DNA of 64,000 nt, taken from contig NC_052350.1 of the NCBI RefSeq assembly GCF_009727055.1, positions 36,677,989 through 36,741,988 of the forward strand, read 5' to 3'. The notes beneath the pieces were generated by a model. It worked only from the letters and a program-made list of their open reading frames with translations. It had not been told where the DNA came from and searched no databases. This DNA comes from Benincasa hispida. Its lineage: Eukaryota; Streptophyta; Magnoliopsida; Cucurbitales; Cucurbitaceae. Positions 10,085 through 21,558 of this stretch are shown in pieces. Positions within the stretch are counted from its first letter, which is position 1. Each line of letters begins with the position of its first letter. The translations under genes were made by a program, and so were the position numbers.

Positions 10085-12985
10085 GTGTATATATTGTTGC
10101 CAAACTAAAGAGGAACCTAATTCCTGTAAAGTATTTATTGCAATGTAAATATACTATCTCTTTTAATGTAAATAAAACATTTATTCATAAAGATGGTGTT
10201 ATTATTTGTACTGCAAGTCTGGAATCTAATTTATATGTGTTAAGGCCATTAGCCATTAATTCCCTTCATAACATAGAATTGTTTAAAATTCTCGTAACTC
10301 AAACAAAACATTGACGTATTTCTCCAAAAGAAAATGCCCAATTTTGGCTTCTATGTTTAGGACACATCAATCTCAATAGGATTGAGAGATTGGTGAAGAA
10401 TGGACTTCTAAGTGAGTTAGAAGAAAATTCTTTACCAGTGTGCGAGTCTTGCCTTGAGGGTAAGATGACTAAACAACCTTTTACTGAAAATTATAGAACC
10501 AAGGAGCCTCTTGAGTTAGTACATTCTGACCTTTGTGGTCCTATGAATCTGTGAGCCCGAGGTGGCTATAAGTATTTTATCAATTTTACTAATGATTACT
10601 CCAAGTACGGATATGTTTATTTTATGCAATGGAAGTCTAAATTCTTTGAAAAGTTCAAAGAGTTCAAGGCTGAAGTTGAAAACACATTGGATAGATGGGT
10701 TAAAACACTTCGATCGGATCAAGATGGAGAGTTTCTTGACTCGGCATTCCAGGACTATTTGATAGAACATGGAATCGTTTCTCAACTCTCAGTGCCGTAC
10801 ACCTCAGAAAAATAGTGTAGCGGAGAGGAGAAATAGAACCTTGTTAGACATGATTCGCTTGATGATGAGTTAGGCTTCCTTACCGGACTCATTTTGAGGT
10901 TTCGTAGTGGAGAATATACATACTCAACTGTGTTCCCTCCAAGAGTGTTGCGAGAACACCTCTGGAGTTGTTGAACAGGCGTAAAGCTAGTTTACATTAC
11001 TTCCGCATTTGGGGTTTCCCCGCACATGTGCTTAAGGCTAATCCCAAGAAGTTGGAACCACAGTCGAGGTTATGCCTCTTTGTAGGGTACCCCAAAGGTA
11101 CATGAAGGGGTTATTTTTATGATCGAATGGAAAATAGGGTATTTGTTTCAACGAACGCTACTTTCCTGGAGGAGGATCATATGAGGGAGCACAGTCCACA
11201 AAGTAAAGTCGTGTTGTGCATGCTTTCCAATGAAACTACTGAAACTTCAACAAGAGTTGTTGAAAAGCCTGCTACATCAGTAAGAGTTGTTGATGGGAGT
11301 TCATCTAGTAGGTTGATTCCACCTCAAGAGTTGAGGGAACCTCGACGTAAGGAGAGTGTTGCGAACCCACCCGTTCGCTATCTGGGTTTCACGGAAATCC
11401 TTGCTATGGTAGCAGATGGCGATGTTGAGGATCTGTTGTCTTATCAGAAGGCAATGGAGGATGTTGAACAGGATGAATGGGTCAAAGCCATGGATCTCGA
11501 GATGGAGTCGATGTACTTCAACTCATTATGGGATCTTATAGATAAGCTTGATGGGGTAAGACCTATAGGTTATAAATGGATCTACAAGCGCAAATGAGGC
11601 GCCGATGGGAATGTACAAACCTTCAAGGCTCGACTTGTGGAAAAGGGTTATACCTAGGTAGAGGGAGTCGACTATGAGGAGACTTTCTCGCCTGTTGCCA
11701 TGTTAAAGTAGATTCGCATCCTCCTGTCCATTGCAGCTTATTATAATTATGAGATCTGAAAAATGGACGTCAAGACGGCCTTTCAGAATGGCAATCTTGA
11801 GGAGACCATTTACATGGTGTAACCCAAGATCAAGAGAAAAAAGTTTGTAAGTTGAATCGGTCCATTTACAGGCTGAAACAGGTGTCTCGATTTTGGAACA
11901 TACGATTTGGATATTGCGATTGAGTCGTATGGATTTGATCAAAATGTTGATGAACCTTGTGTCTACAAGAAGATCATCAATGCTTCAATAGTCTTCTTAG
12001 TGTTGTACATAGACGATATACTACTCATTAGGAATGATGTAGGTCTACTGACTGTAGTTAAGAGCTGGTTAACGACCCAATTTTAAATGAAATATTTGGG
12101 AGAGGCTCAGTTTGTTCTAGGTATACAGATCTTTCGGGATTGTAAGAAAAAAGTGCTAGCACTATCCTCAGGCATCATACATTGACAAGATATTTCTCAA
12201 GTACTCGATGCAGGACTCCAAGAGGCCTACTGTCGTTCAGGCATAGAGTCACTTTATCTAAAGACATCTGTCCTAAGACGCCTTAAGATGTTGAGGAGAT
12301 GAGACAGATCCCATATGCATCTGCCATTGGTAGTTTGATATACGCGATACTCTGTACTCGTCTAGACATATGCTACGTTGTGGGCATAGTAAATATGTAT
12401 CAGTCTAACCCAGGCTAGGGTCACTGGACCGCAATGAAGAACATCCTCAAGTATCTTCGGAGAACGAGGAACAATATGCTCGTGTATGGTTCTAGGGATT
12501 TGATCCTCACTGGATACACGTATTTTGACTTTCATATTGATAAGGACTCTTGTAAGTCCACATTAAGGTCAGTCTTTACTCTTAACGGAGGAGCTGTAGT
12601 ATGGTGAAGCACTAAGCAGGGGTGCATTGTCGACTCCATTATGGAGGCGGAGTACGTAGCGGCTTACAAAGCTGCTAAGAAGGTCGTCTGGCTCAGGAAG
12701 TTCTTGACAGAACTAAAAGTTGTCCCAGATATGTCTAGGCTCATTACCCTATATTGTGATAATAGTGGGTCAGTGGCAAACTCCAAGGAGTCGAGGAGTC
12801 ACAGTCGCAGCAAACACACAGAGTGGAAGTATCATCTAATCCACGAGATAGTGCATCGAGGGGACGTGATCGTCACGAAGATCGCTTTGGAGCACAATGT
12901 TGCTGACCCTTTTATGAAGGCTCTCACGGCTACAGTGTTTGAGGATCACCTACAGAGCATAGTCTGCAGGATCGCCCACCACTGG
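10085..12985 (+). pseudogene. Copia element B: protease end, integrase, RT, RNase H
   Basis: The frame opens at the end of the protease (AKLKRNLIPV). GAG-pre-integrase follows, with the zinc-binding region (LGHINLNRIERL, then CESCLEGKM, near 10360-10470) and the integrase core (SDLCGP near 10525, then SDQDGEF near 10715). RT carries a YIDD box at 12006-12017. RNase H ends with MEAEYVA near 12640 and ADPFMKAL near 12905. The longest open stretches are 10624-10815, 11127-11597 and 12641-13111. Many stops and frameshifts separate them, for example TGA at 10553 and TAG at 11656. The element is inactive. The order PR-INT-RT-RH proves copia rather than gypsy. Its 3' LTR follows. Confidence 0.93.
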
Positions 12986-12993
12986 ACTAGGGC

Positions 12994-13004
12994 AAGTGGG
13001 AGAT
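12994..13004 (+). other. Extra PPT-like motif (element B)
   Basis: AAGTGGGAGAT, 87 bp before the identical PPT at the LTR edge. Confidence 0.6.
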
Positions 13005-13080
13005 TTTCTTGTACTGGGCTTTTATGCCCTAGTTTATTATTTTGTACTAGTTTCATGTACACCCCACTTTGCTTTAGAAC

Positions 13081-13091
13081 AAGTGGGAGAT
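13081..13091 (+). other. Polypurine tract of copia element B
   Basis: AAGTGGGAGAT directly precedes the TGTTGGGGTT LTR start. Confidence 0.85.
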
Positions 13092-15182
13092 TGTTGGGGT
13101 TGATTCCTTAAAGTCTCGTTTCCTGTAGTTTGTAAATAGTTTGTACAAATGCTTGTGTTGTATAATATATGATATTTATTTCACATCTTGTTTTTGCTCA
13201 GTTGTATATTTTATTTGCTTTACCACAAACCAATAAACATAAAATCCTGGTTATCTGTATGTAACTTAAGCATGTATGTGGTGACATATAAGTGAATCAT
13301 GTCTTGAGTGATAATCAAAATGGTCTGTAGTATATGGATATAGGAGGGAAACCTTATCTTGGTAACGCTACGGATGCGACCCGCTTTGTGGAATGGTCAC
13401 AAATGTTGTGACTTGTCACAGATGATCTGATCCTGATCATTCGTGTAGGGGACATGTGAGCGGGGGGCATCCTATACAAAGAGTTTATATATGACCTGAC
13501 TATGAAATTTCAATGTCTCATTATATAACACCGTTCATGACAGAGAGTTCACTTAACTAGGATGACCATAGTTAACATGATCTCAATCCTGAGTGAGTTG
13601 GGAACTCCTGCCATTAAGGGCAGTTCTTTGATTTGTATGGGTGCGAGTGGCCAGGTTACTGATTTAAACCTACCATTTTGGGGATTCGTCTGATTTGGGA
13701 GCTGGGAACTCAGCTACACAAGATGGAATTCACTTCTTCCCTGAAGCAGGGGTAAGTAGATAGATAGCTCTCTTAAGGGTTGATTCCAGGGCTTGAACGA
13801 TGTGGCGCTACACACCTTCTCTTAGCCTGAGATGTGTTCATATATAGTTGGACAATGTTGTATTTTTCATTAGAGGAATCAGTGGTATTTAAGGATTGAG
13901 ATGAAACTACAGGGGCAAAACGGTAAATTGGCCTAGCTGTACTTACGAGCATCTGTGAAGGGTTATCATACTCATGAATTGTTATATCCGATGGACACTG
14001 AAATATATTTGCGGTAAGAAGAGTTCAGTTGTTGATCTTTAGTGGAATATCTGACAATTAACAGATGGTGGATATCGTGGCTAAAGAGTTTAGTCAACTA
14101 TTCATATACTGTTGGAGCTTCAAGCCACAGGCCCATTAGGTCCCCTGAGTAGCTTAGATAAAGTTGAGAATCAGTATTTTGGTCAGTTTCAAATGTTCAA
14201 ATTGACAAGAGGGAGTTCGATTATATGATATAATTGAACTGGCTAATTATATATAATATAATTGACTAAATGTATGAGATATATTATTTTGGAGGAAATT
14301 AGATATAAATATGATTTATATCAAGTAAAGGAGAAATTACTAGAGTAGATATGTGATATCAAACTATAGGGTAAGAATATAATATGATTATATTCATTAA
14401 TTATTAAATTGATTACTTATATGATAATTGGCCTAAAACTTCTCTCGACCGTGTGTTAGTGGGAGAATACGAAGTCGGTTATTGTAACCGAAGAATAAAA
14501 TGAAAATTTGTTTCATTTTGCAAAAGTTCGAAAAATTCGCAATCGGTGTGAAAAAGTAACGATCGCCTAGCTTGAGAGTCTATACGATAGTCGCTAGCAC
14601 ACCAGCGCTTAAACGATCGCACACCCATCCTTAAACGATCGATTAGCTTTCCTAGACAATCGCATCGCGTGCCGAGTTTTCTAAACGATCATCTACCATT
14701 TATTAAACGATCGCTTAGTAAAACCTACATGATCATGTAGCTTCTTCTAAACGATAAGCACGCAGATATACGATAACTCTTTCTCTCCCATTTGCTTATC
14801 GTCTACACGATTTATCTTTTCTCCGACCTCTACCAAATTCACGAAAGACCATACTTTGGATTCTCACTCTGAGAATACTAAGGACTCCATTTGGTGGTGT
14901 CGTCCTCGCTGCTTTCTTGTTTGATCATGCTGCTGCAGCCGACTGGTTTGTTGGGCGATAGAGTTCGCATAGAGGTCTTCCGTTGCTTCTATGTTCAACA
15001 TCTGAAGAAGGTCTTCAACTGGTATGAGAACTCTTTCTTTTGTATTTTATTTTTTAAAGCATGCCGTTAATTAGTGTAAATTGCATAACTATCTGTTAGA
15101 ATGTATGTGTTGTATTTCGGTCACAATGAAATCGAAAAGATCCGAACGTGCTCATGGATGCTCTTCGTTAAGAGTTCCTTCA
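13092..15182 (+). repeat. 3' LTR of copia element B
   Basis: This 2,091-bp LTR starts TGTTGGGGTTG after the PPT and ends GAGTTCCTTCA. It shares the family blocks (TGGTAACGCTACGGATGCG near 13360, the ATGATC/GATCAT pair near 13420, AACTATAGGG before a hairpin at 14375-14395). Its downstream half differs from LTR A in a 280-bp segment rich in ACGATCG motifs (14520-14800), which LTR D also has in weaker form. No matching target duplication could be defined because the 5' LTR is absent. Confidence 0.9.
14520..14800 (+). repeat. Cluster of ACGATCG motifs in LTR B
   Basis: Roughly ten copies of AAACGATCG, TACACGAT and TACGATA variants are spaced irregularly at about 15-30 bp in an otherwise AT-rich LTR. 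Similar clusters lie at 45100-45260 and 45950-46440. Confidence 0.7.
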
Positions 15183-15960
15183 GTCCTTATTTGACAGACA
15201 TTTCACGGATTCTCTGTTAAATACTCGATAGGAGGACTCGATACTCAATGGGAACTCGACGCTGAGAGCTCGCTTGACATGTGTTCCTTACTTGACGCTC
15301 GAACTCGACACGCTATCCTTCCTTGCTCATCCTCGACACCCGCCTCCTTCCTCGCACACATATACTCAACATTTGGTGGCATCTACTCGATGTTTAACCC
15401 TTCTCGATTACTCATACTTAACGCTTGCCTCCTTCTCCCTCACTTATACTTGAATCTCGGTAGCATCTACTCGATGCTCGCGTGGCCCTTACTCAATGTT
15501 CAAGCATCCTTCAGTTCCTTTAACACTTTGCATAAAATTCCTCTTGTAAAGCCCGTATGATATGTAATGAGAGCTAGGTTCCCTTACTTAACCATTTTTC
15601 TCCTATTTGCCAAAATTCATCTTTTACTTCGGGATGTAAAAATCCAATCTAACTTAGATGCTTAACCCACCATTTTGCTTAACTTAAAGACAAACATAGT
15701 ATAAAAGAGAAAAGTGAGGTGCGGGTCTTACAGTAATGGTATGCAACCCTTTATGCTAGAACATAGAAGCCTCGATACCATTACGCCACCTTGAGGGTAA
15801 GGCTACAATTGTGAAAAATATTTAGCACAACGTAACATTACACTGTGCCAACATAAAACCCAGCTTAACGACGCTACCGAAGAGCATCACTATGCTTCGA
15901 AGTTCATCCGCGCGCGTCCTTGACGGTTAAGGTCGTAGGTTCGAGCCATCTTATTACGAT
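15183..15960. other. Spacer after LTR B with ACTCGA motif run and a hairpin
   Basis: No PBS follows the LTR end, so this is flank rather than leader. 15190-15500 repeats ACTCGA and CTCGATGCTC-like words, related in flavour to the ACGATCG clusters of the copia leader. The frame at 15279-15560 is only this repeat. TAATGGTAT at 15734-15742 and ATACCATTA at 15775-15783 form a 9-bp stem. GGTTCGAGCC near 15940 looks like a Pol III B box but has no convincing A box. Confidence 0.45.
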
Positions 15961-17150
15961 TTTTGGAGCTTTTTATGTTTTTTCAAATTCATTTTAATTA
16001 ATTTTTAATTATTTAATTATTTAATTGTATTTTAATTAATTAAATTAATATAAAATTTATATTAATTTAACTAATTGTTTAGGATGAAAATTTTGGTCCA
16101 TTGTTGCTATTTATTATTTTATATATGTGATGTATGATTTAATTATTTATATAACATATTATATGCCATATAGTTTAAAATCTCACGATAGGAACATAAA
16201 ATCATGCATCATATTTAATATAAGAGTTATATTATATAGTCACATGAATTAGTTAAGCCTACTTATGCTTCATATTTAATATAAGAGATATATTATATGA
16301 TTATTTGCATAGTAACATGCACATGCATCATACTTTATTATAAAAGTTATATATATTTGTATCATGTATAATATAAGCAACAGATGATATGGTTGATTTG
16401 TTACGTATTTTCATTAGTCTAGAATATAAATGTTATATTATGTAATGAAAATGAAAATGCATGAACAATGACACTACCTTAGAAATATAATTGTTATATT
16501 TTTATGTATGTCATTAAATAATGGCATAGATTTTAATTATTTCATTAATCCTTATAAGTGTTATGGGTTAATGAAATTATAATTAAAATCAGTAATCTAG
16601 AGTTGCATGCAAATATAGGTTAAATTAATTTTAAATGGATTAAAATTGATTGCACCTAGATCTATGTTAATAACATCTCTAATATGGTTATAAATAGGTT
16701 TTATTTTCCTTTTAATACGATAGTCTTTAAAGGACATTTGTTTAAGGAAGGTTAGGTTTATTCTAGAAATTTAAGTTGACGGAAACAGAACATCCCTACC
16801 TAAGAACCAACCTAGAAGGTAGATAATCATATTATAAACATGCAATGAATAATTAAGGTTTATTAAAGCGTCTAATAAACAAGAATCATTATTATTAAAC
16901 TATCCAATATAATAGTTATATTGGGTCAATTTAACAATTCAATTAGATAAATTAATTAATCGGATTTACCTAAGTAATAAAATCTAGATTTAAAAATACT
17001 CAGTGAAAGAAAAATTATGTATGTAATATGTCAATTTTTCGTTAACGTTATCCCTTTAAATTAGACCAAAGCTAATTATAAAACATAGAAAGAACGCTTA
17101 AAAATATTTTCCTTGTTAATGAACTAAATTTCAGTCTAACTAAGGAGTGT
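15961..17150 (+). other. 5' leader of copia element C
   Basis: This is non-coding and AT-rich. It aligns by eye with the leader of element D at 46560-47640: TGTGATGTATG near 16118, many ATAAGAGTTATA words, a GTTGACGGAAACAGAACATCC stretch near 16775 against GTTGATGGAAACGAAACACC in D, and AAAGCGTCTAATAA near 16865. It would lie between the PBS and gag. No PBS or 5' LTR remains at its left. Confidence 0.7.
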
Positions 17151-18334
17151 TCTGGAGTCCCAACCCCTGATGCAACACGAAGTGTTTCGTGATGCATACA
17201 AAAAATGAACAACGGCCAATGATAAGACTCGAGTTTATATTTTGTTGAGCATACCAGATGTCTTAGACAAAAGTTTTGATAGCATGGTCACTACACTTCA
17301 TATCATGCAATCATTTTAATAATTGTTCAAGCAAAAGTCCTCATAATACAAGAAGGATGGTGTTGACTTGAATGAAACCAATAATGCTTACTCCCAAGAT
17401 GAACTCCAATCTATAATGAATGTCATGGGACTAATTAGGGAAGAAAATGTTGCCAACTATAATGAAGTTTATCAAAGGGGTTTGGCCTCTAAGATAGAGC
17501 TTGGAGTTTATGGTAAGGGGTTTGAAGTTGATCCCACTGCTCTTCTTAAAAGGAAGAAATTTATTGACAATAAATTTGATTTTCTTGTCTTGGCAATGTG
17601 TTTAGTGGAGAATGATGATTCTGTCTGGATAATTGATTGAGAGGCCATTAACTATGTATGTTCTTCCTATCAAGGATTTAATTCTTGGAGACAATTGGAA
17701 CTGGGAGAGATGACTCTTTGAGTTGGTACTAAAGATGTCATTTCAACTATTGTTGTAGGCCAACTGAAACAATACATGTTATTAGATAATGTATATGTTG
17801 TTTCTAATATCAAGAGGAATTTAATTTCTATTTCTTCTTTGATTGAATTAATGTTCTCTTTTTCCTTCTCTGAAAATAAAGTGTTTATTTTTAAGAATGA
17901 AATGGAGATAGGTTTGCTTCAATGGACAGTAATTTGTATTTACTAAGGCCGTTAGTCATAAAGGTTGTCCTAAATGTTGAAATGTTTATAGCAGCAACAA
18001 CTACTAAAAGACTAAGGATTTCTCCTAAAAAAAGCGCCCACTTTTGGCATCTAAGGTTAAGTCAAATTAATCTCAATAGGATCGAGAGATTATTAAAAGT
18101 GGACTTTTAAATGGTTTAGAAGAAAACTCTTTACCTATATGTGAGTCATGCCTTGATGGCAAAATGAAAAAACAACCTTTAACAAAGGAGCTATAGTCTG
18201 GCAAAGCATCAAGAAAGGATATATCGCAGACTCCACCATGGAAGTTGGTTATGTAGTTGCTTGTGAAGCTACTAAGTAAGCTGTTTGGCTGAGGAAGTTC
18301 TTTACTGATTTGGATGTAGTTCCTAATATGTCTT
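17151..18334 (+). pseudogene. Copia element C: gag, foreign segment, protease, pre-integrase, RNase H start
   Basis: A gag piece (TANDKTRVYILLSIPDVLDK, 17205-17270) leads into an open frame at 17368-17640. Its first 64 codons do not look like copia gag (see the finding). From about 17560 it reads as the protease region (LVLAMCLVENDDSVWIID, ending at a TGA where the catalytic D-S-G should continue). GAG-pre-integrase follows (LRLSQINLNRIERLL near 18045-18095, CESCLDGKMKKQP). At about 18186 the sequence jumps to RNase H (GAIVWQSIKKGYIADSTME). Integrase and RT, over 2 kb, are deleted. The RNase H domain is then cut at 18334 by a gypsy solo LTR and resumes at 21041. Confidence 0.85.
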
Positions 18335-21035
18335 TGTCACATCCCCTTTCAGATTACCCTCTTAACCTGAAAGGAAATGAGACGGTAGCAGTTACCAATC
18401 TTCTTATTGGCACTTACTGCCTACTAACCTGCTTAACCTGTCTTAGAAACCCTGAATTATACAAACGTACATTTACCGAGTACTCAACATACAACAGACT
18501 TACAACAATAGGATTTCATAGCAACCATTCATAAACATGACGTATATATATATTGGGCCCCAACATGCTAAACTAGTCTCTATATGAACAAAACATGTGT
18601 ACAAAAATACTTACAGAACAAACACCTAGTCTTTTCCAAGTTAAAGTCTTTGGGTGGCAGAGCAACAACAAAGTTATCTTTTGTGGAGTTAACTACTACC
18701 TGGGAAGGAAATAACATTTAAAACATAGTAGCCCAGTAAGTGACATCATAAAAACATAGTTCTCATGCTTTAGTCTAAAACTAGAACATTGAATACTGAA
18801 TTTTGAAACTTGCCAAGTAAACACATACATAAAACTTTTAATGATGTCATATATGAAACATAACTAAGTTAATCCTTAGTCAAGAGAGCACCCTTTTGTT
18901 CAATCCCTCAACATCAAGCCTTAGTTGGTCTGGAGTGATCTCAACACAAGCAACATTGAATCCACCTACGAGCTCGTAGTAATGCTAAGTACCGTACCTT
19001 AGCTACTATTGCTCAGATACCTTCTCAAGTCCTTAAGTATCGAGCTTAATTTAAGTAACATTAAACTTATCTATTGAAACATGTATGTCTGAAAACATAA
19101 TATCACGATCATGACTAAAATAATCATAATCATTTAAACATAACTTCTGATACATGATTTATGTAACTAAGTACCTTAATGTTTTAATCATGCGTTAATC
19201 ATTCTTCTAAATTGGATTTGCTTGGAAAACTTACTTTGAATTAAGCTAGCATGAGAATAGCTATCGAGTAAAACATGTATTTACTAAAACATTACAAACA
19301 TTCATAGTCACTCACAGTTTTCGGTAATTCTCCTATGGTTGATAAGCTTCTCCTATTGGTGTCAAACCTATAGACATAACAACATGCTTTTAGCTAATAG
19401 CTATGGTCTTCTTGTGAGGTTAACTTTTCTAAATGGCTTACATTTAGCCTATCATAAAATATTTTCATATCAACGCATACCTTATTATGCGTTCAACACT
19501 TGGTAATTTTCTTGAAATTCAAGTCTTTTCTATGCGGCTAACACTCCTCACCATCACACATACCCATGCGTCAATCGCATGTCCTAGGCACCCCTTCAGC
19601 CGCACATGAATGCCCACATTGTCCCTTATGTGTCTAAGTCTTCAGCACATGCCTTCTCAGCCCAATGCATAGCTTAACACATTCTTATGCTCAACCTTGT
19701 CCTTACCCGTGCATCAACCTCGAGCTATCCGCTTGTTCAAAAATTTCCAGATTCAACTTATAATTGAAATAACTCATTTTTCAGGCCTTTTCTCATAAAC
19801 TTTTCTTCTACAAACTTGTTTAAACTTGGTCAGAAACCTTAAATCTTCATCACTGGCCCAAATTTACCAGAGAGCTCAACCATCTTGCAAATTCTTCAAT
19901 TTTCGACTTACTTCCTTTGGATTTTCCTTCTGGTAGCATTACTTTATCAACTAGATTCATGAAACTTTCAGATGGTTTTAAAATCACCACAATAGCATAA
20001 GTAGATTTCTCAAACCGTGCTTCTGAAGTCAACCTCTCTTTTTATACTCGAGTCTACATGCTTTACTTTAATATTAAGCTGCCACCACATCCCTTAAGTG
20101 GAATTAGTTTATCTGATTATGATAGGTGGCTACCTTAAACGGTAATTAAGCTTATTGCCTTCCTTCAATTACTAACGCAAGGCTTTTGTAACGCAAGACC
20201 CTCAATCTTCACCATCGCATGCTACCCTTTTGGCTGCATGCCCTCTTGACCATCGTCTGACTTCTTCTATCATGGCCTTACTATGAGTATCGCATAGCTC
20301 AATCAATGCATGGCTCCACCTCCTTTCACTACCAACCAGGTGCACGCTATACTCAGCGCATACATATGCACATGTACAACCTTCTAACGCCTAAGGCCTT
20401 CAAAGCCCTTGTGCGTGCATCCATGCACCAAGTCGCGCATCTCAACGCTTACTAACCTCAAGATGAGCTTGGTTAGCGGATCATGCTCATCGCCTAAGGC
20501 CTTACCTTGCCACATGCAACTACTAACTCACTAACCTCTCAAGGCCTTGATCATCGCATGCTTCTTGCTAGCACATCGCAAGCTCTCAGCCAACGCTTAG
20601 CCTTATGGTGTACCCTTATGTTCAACATAGCCTCACTTAACTTCCATAACCTTTGCTGCCGCACACCCCACACTTCATGTGCCTATGCTTCACAAGCTTC
20701 ATCGCAAGGCTATACTTAACTTCTACATTTAGCAACATAACTAGCTAGGCGGTCTTCTAACCTCCAAGTGACAAGGTCATCGCATACCAAGTCCTCACAC
20801 CAACACTTCATGGCATCCACGCCTAGTTCCATACTTAGCAAAATTTCCGCTTACTAGGGCCAAACTCAAAGCTACCCGAGGCCATTCATATCAACATTTA
20901 GAATTTCCTTCCTTCACTATTCTTATTCTTCAACCTTTTACCTACAATTTAACATTAACTCACATTTAAGCCTACTCAACATATTAATTAATATATTTAA
21001 GTAGGGTTGTAGGGTTGTAGGGTTTCGGGTTTTCA
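18335..21035 (-). repeat. Antisense gypsy solo LTR (2.7 kb) inside RNase H of element C
   Basis: On the minus strand it starts TGAAAACCCGAAACCC and ends GGGGATGTGACA. It is flanked by GTCTT (18330-18334) and ATCTT (21036-21040), a 5-bp target duplication with one mismatch. Removing it rejoins the RNase H reading of element C. A minus-strand TATA box (TATAAAAAG, 20038-20046) lies about 1 kb from its start. Its TGTGACA end matches the plus-strand LTRs ending at 35770 and 43393, so all three are probably related chromovirus-like LTRs. No internal coding region remains. The frames at 18310, 19850 and 20507 are LTR sequence. Confidence 0.88.
20038..20046 (-). promoter_or_regulatory. TATA box of antisense gypsy solo LTR
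   Basis: The minus strand reads TATAAAAAG, about 990 bp from the LTR start. The plus-strand relative at 33170 has its TATA at a similar distance (about 1,030 bp). Confidence 0.5.
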
Positions 21036-21040
21036 ATCTT

Positions 21041-21290
21041 TGCCCATCACACTTTATTGTGATAATAGTAATGATGTGGAAAATTCAAAGGAACCCAGGA
21101 GTCATAAAAGAGGAAAACACATTGAGAGGAAATATCACTTGATCCAGAAGATTGTGCAACAAGGTGACATGATAATCATGAAGATTGCTTTGAAGTAAAA
21201 TGTTGTTAATCCATTTACGAAGGTTCTCACAGCCAAAGTGTTTGAGGTCATCTAGAAAGTCTGGGTCTACGGGATATGCGGCATATTGTC
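21041..21290 (+). pseudogene. Copia element C: RNase H, right part
   Basis: It continues the RNase H cut at 18334: PITLYCDNSNDVENSKEPRS, then RKYHLIQKIVQQGD and NPFTKVLTAKVFE. It has a TAA near 21196 and a frameshift near 21245. Its join to the left part across the solo LTR is supported by the target duplication. Confidence 0.9.
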
Positions 21291-21297
21291 TATAGCA

Positions 21298-21308
21298 AGT
21301 GGGAGATG
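21298..21308 (+). other. Extra PPT-like motif (element C)
   Basis: AAGTGGGAGAT, 87 bp before the PPT at the LTR edge, as in element B. Confidence 0.6.
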
Positions 21309-21384
21309 TCACTAGGTAGAGTGTATGCTCTAGTTTACTGTATTATGTATTGTGTATTGTGCACTCCTTCCATAGCATTAGGAT

Positions 21385-21395
21385 AAGTAAGAGAT
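21385..21395 (+). other. Polypurine tract of copia element C
   Basis: AAGTAAGAGAT (two changes from AAGTGGGAGAT) directly precedes the TGTTAAGATT LTR start. Confidence 0.75.
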
Positions 21396-21558
21396 TGTTA
21401 AGATTGGTGTCCTAAATCTCTTATAATTCCGTAGTTCCTAAACTTGTGTAAACAAATAATTAATAATAAAATATATGTTCTTTTATATGTGCATTAACTC
21501 AATCCAATAAACTAAAATCCTAGGTTATTTTATGAAACTTAGACATGTATGTGGAGAC
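21396..21558 (+). repeat. 3' LTR of copia element C, left part
   Basis: It starts TGTTAAGATTGGTGTCC and runs to ATGTATGTGGAGAC, where a complete second LTR of the same family interrupts it. It resumes at 23552. Confidence 0.88.

Noticed and set aside
15735..15960. tRNA gene or SINE (B-box-like GGTTCGAGCC near 15940, A-box-like TGGCGTAATGG on the other strand)
   Set aside because: The two boxes are on opposite strands and no cloverleaf or poly-A/T tail in the right place could be drawn.
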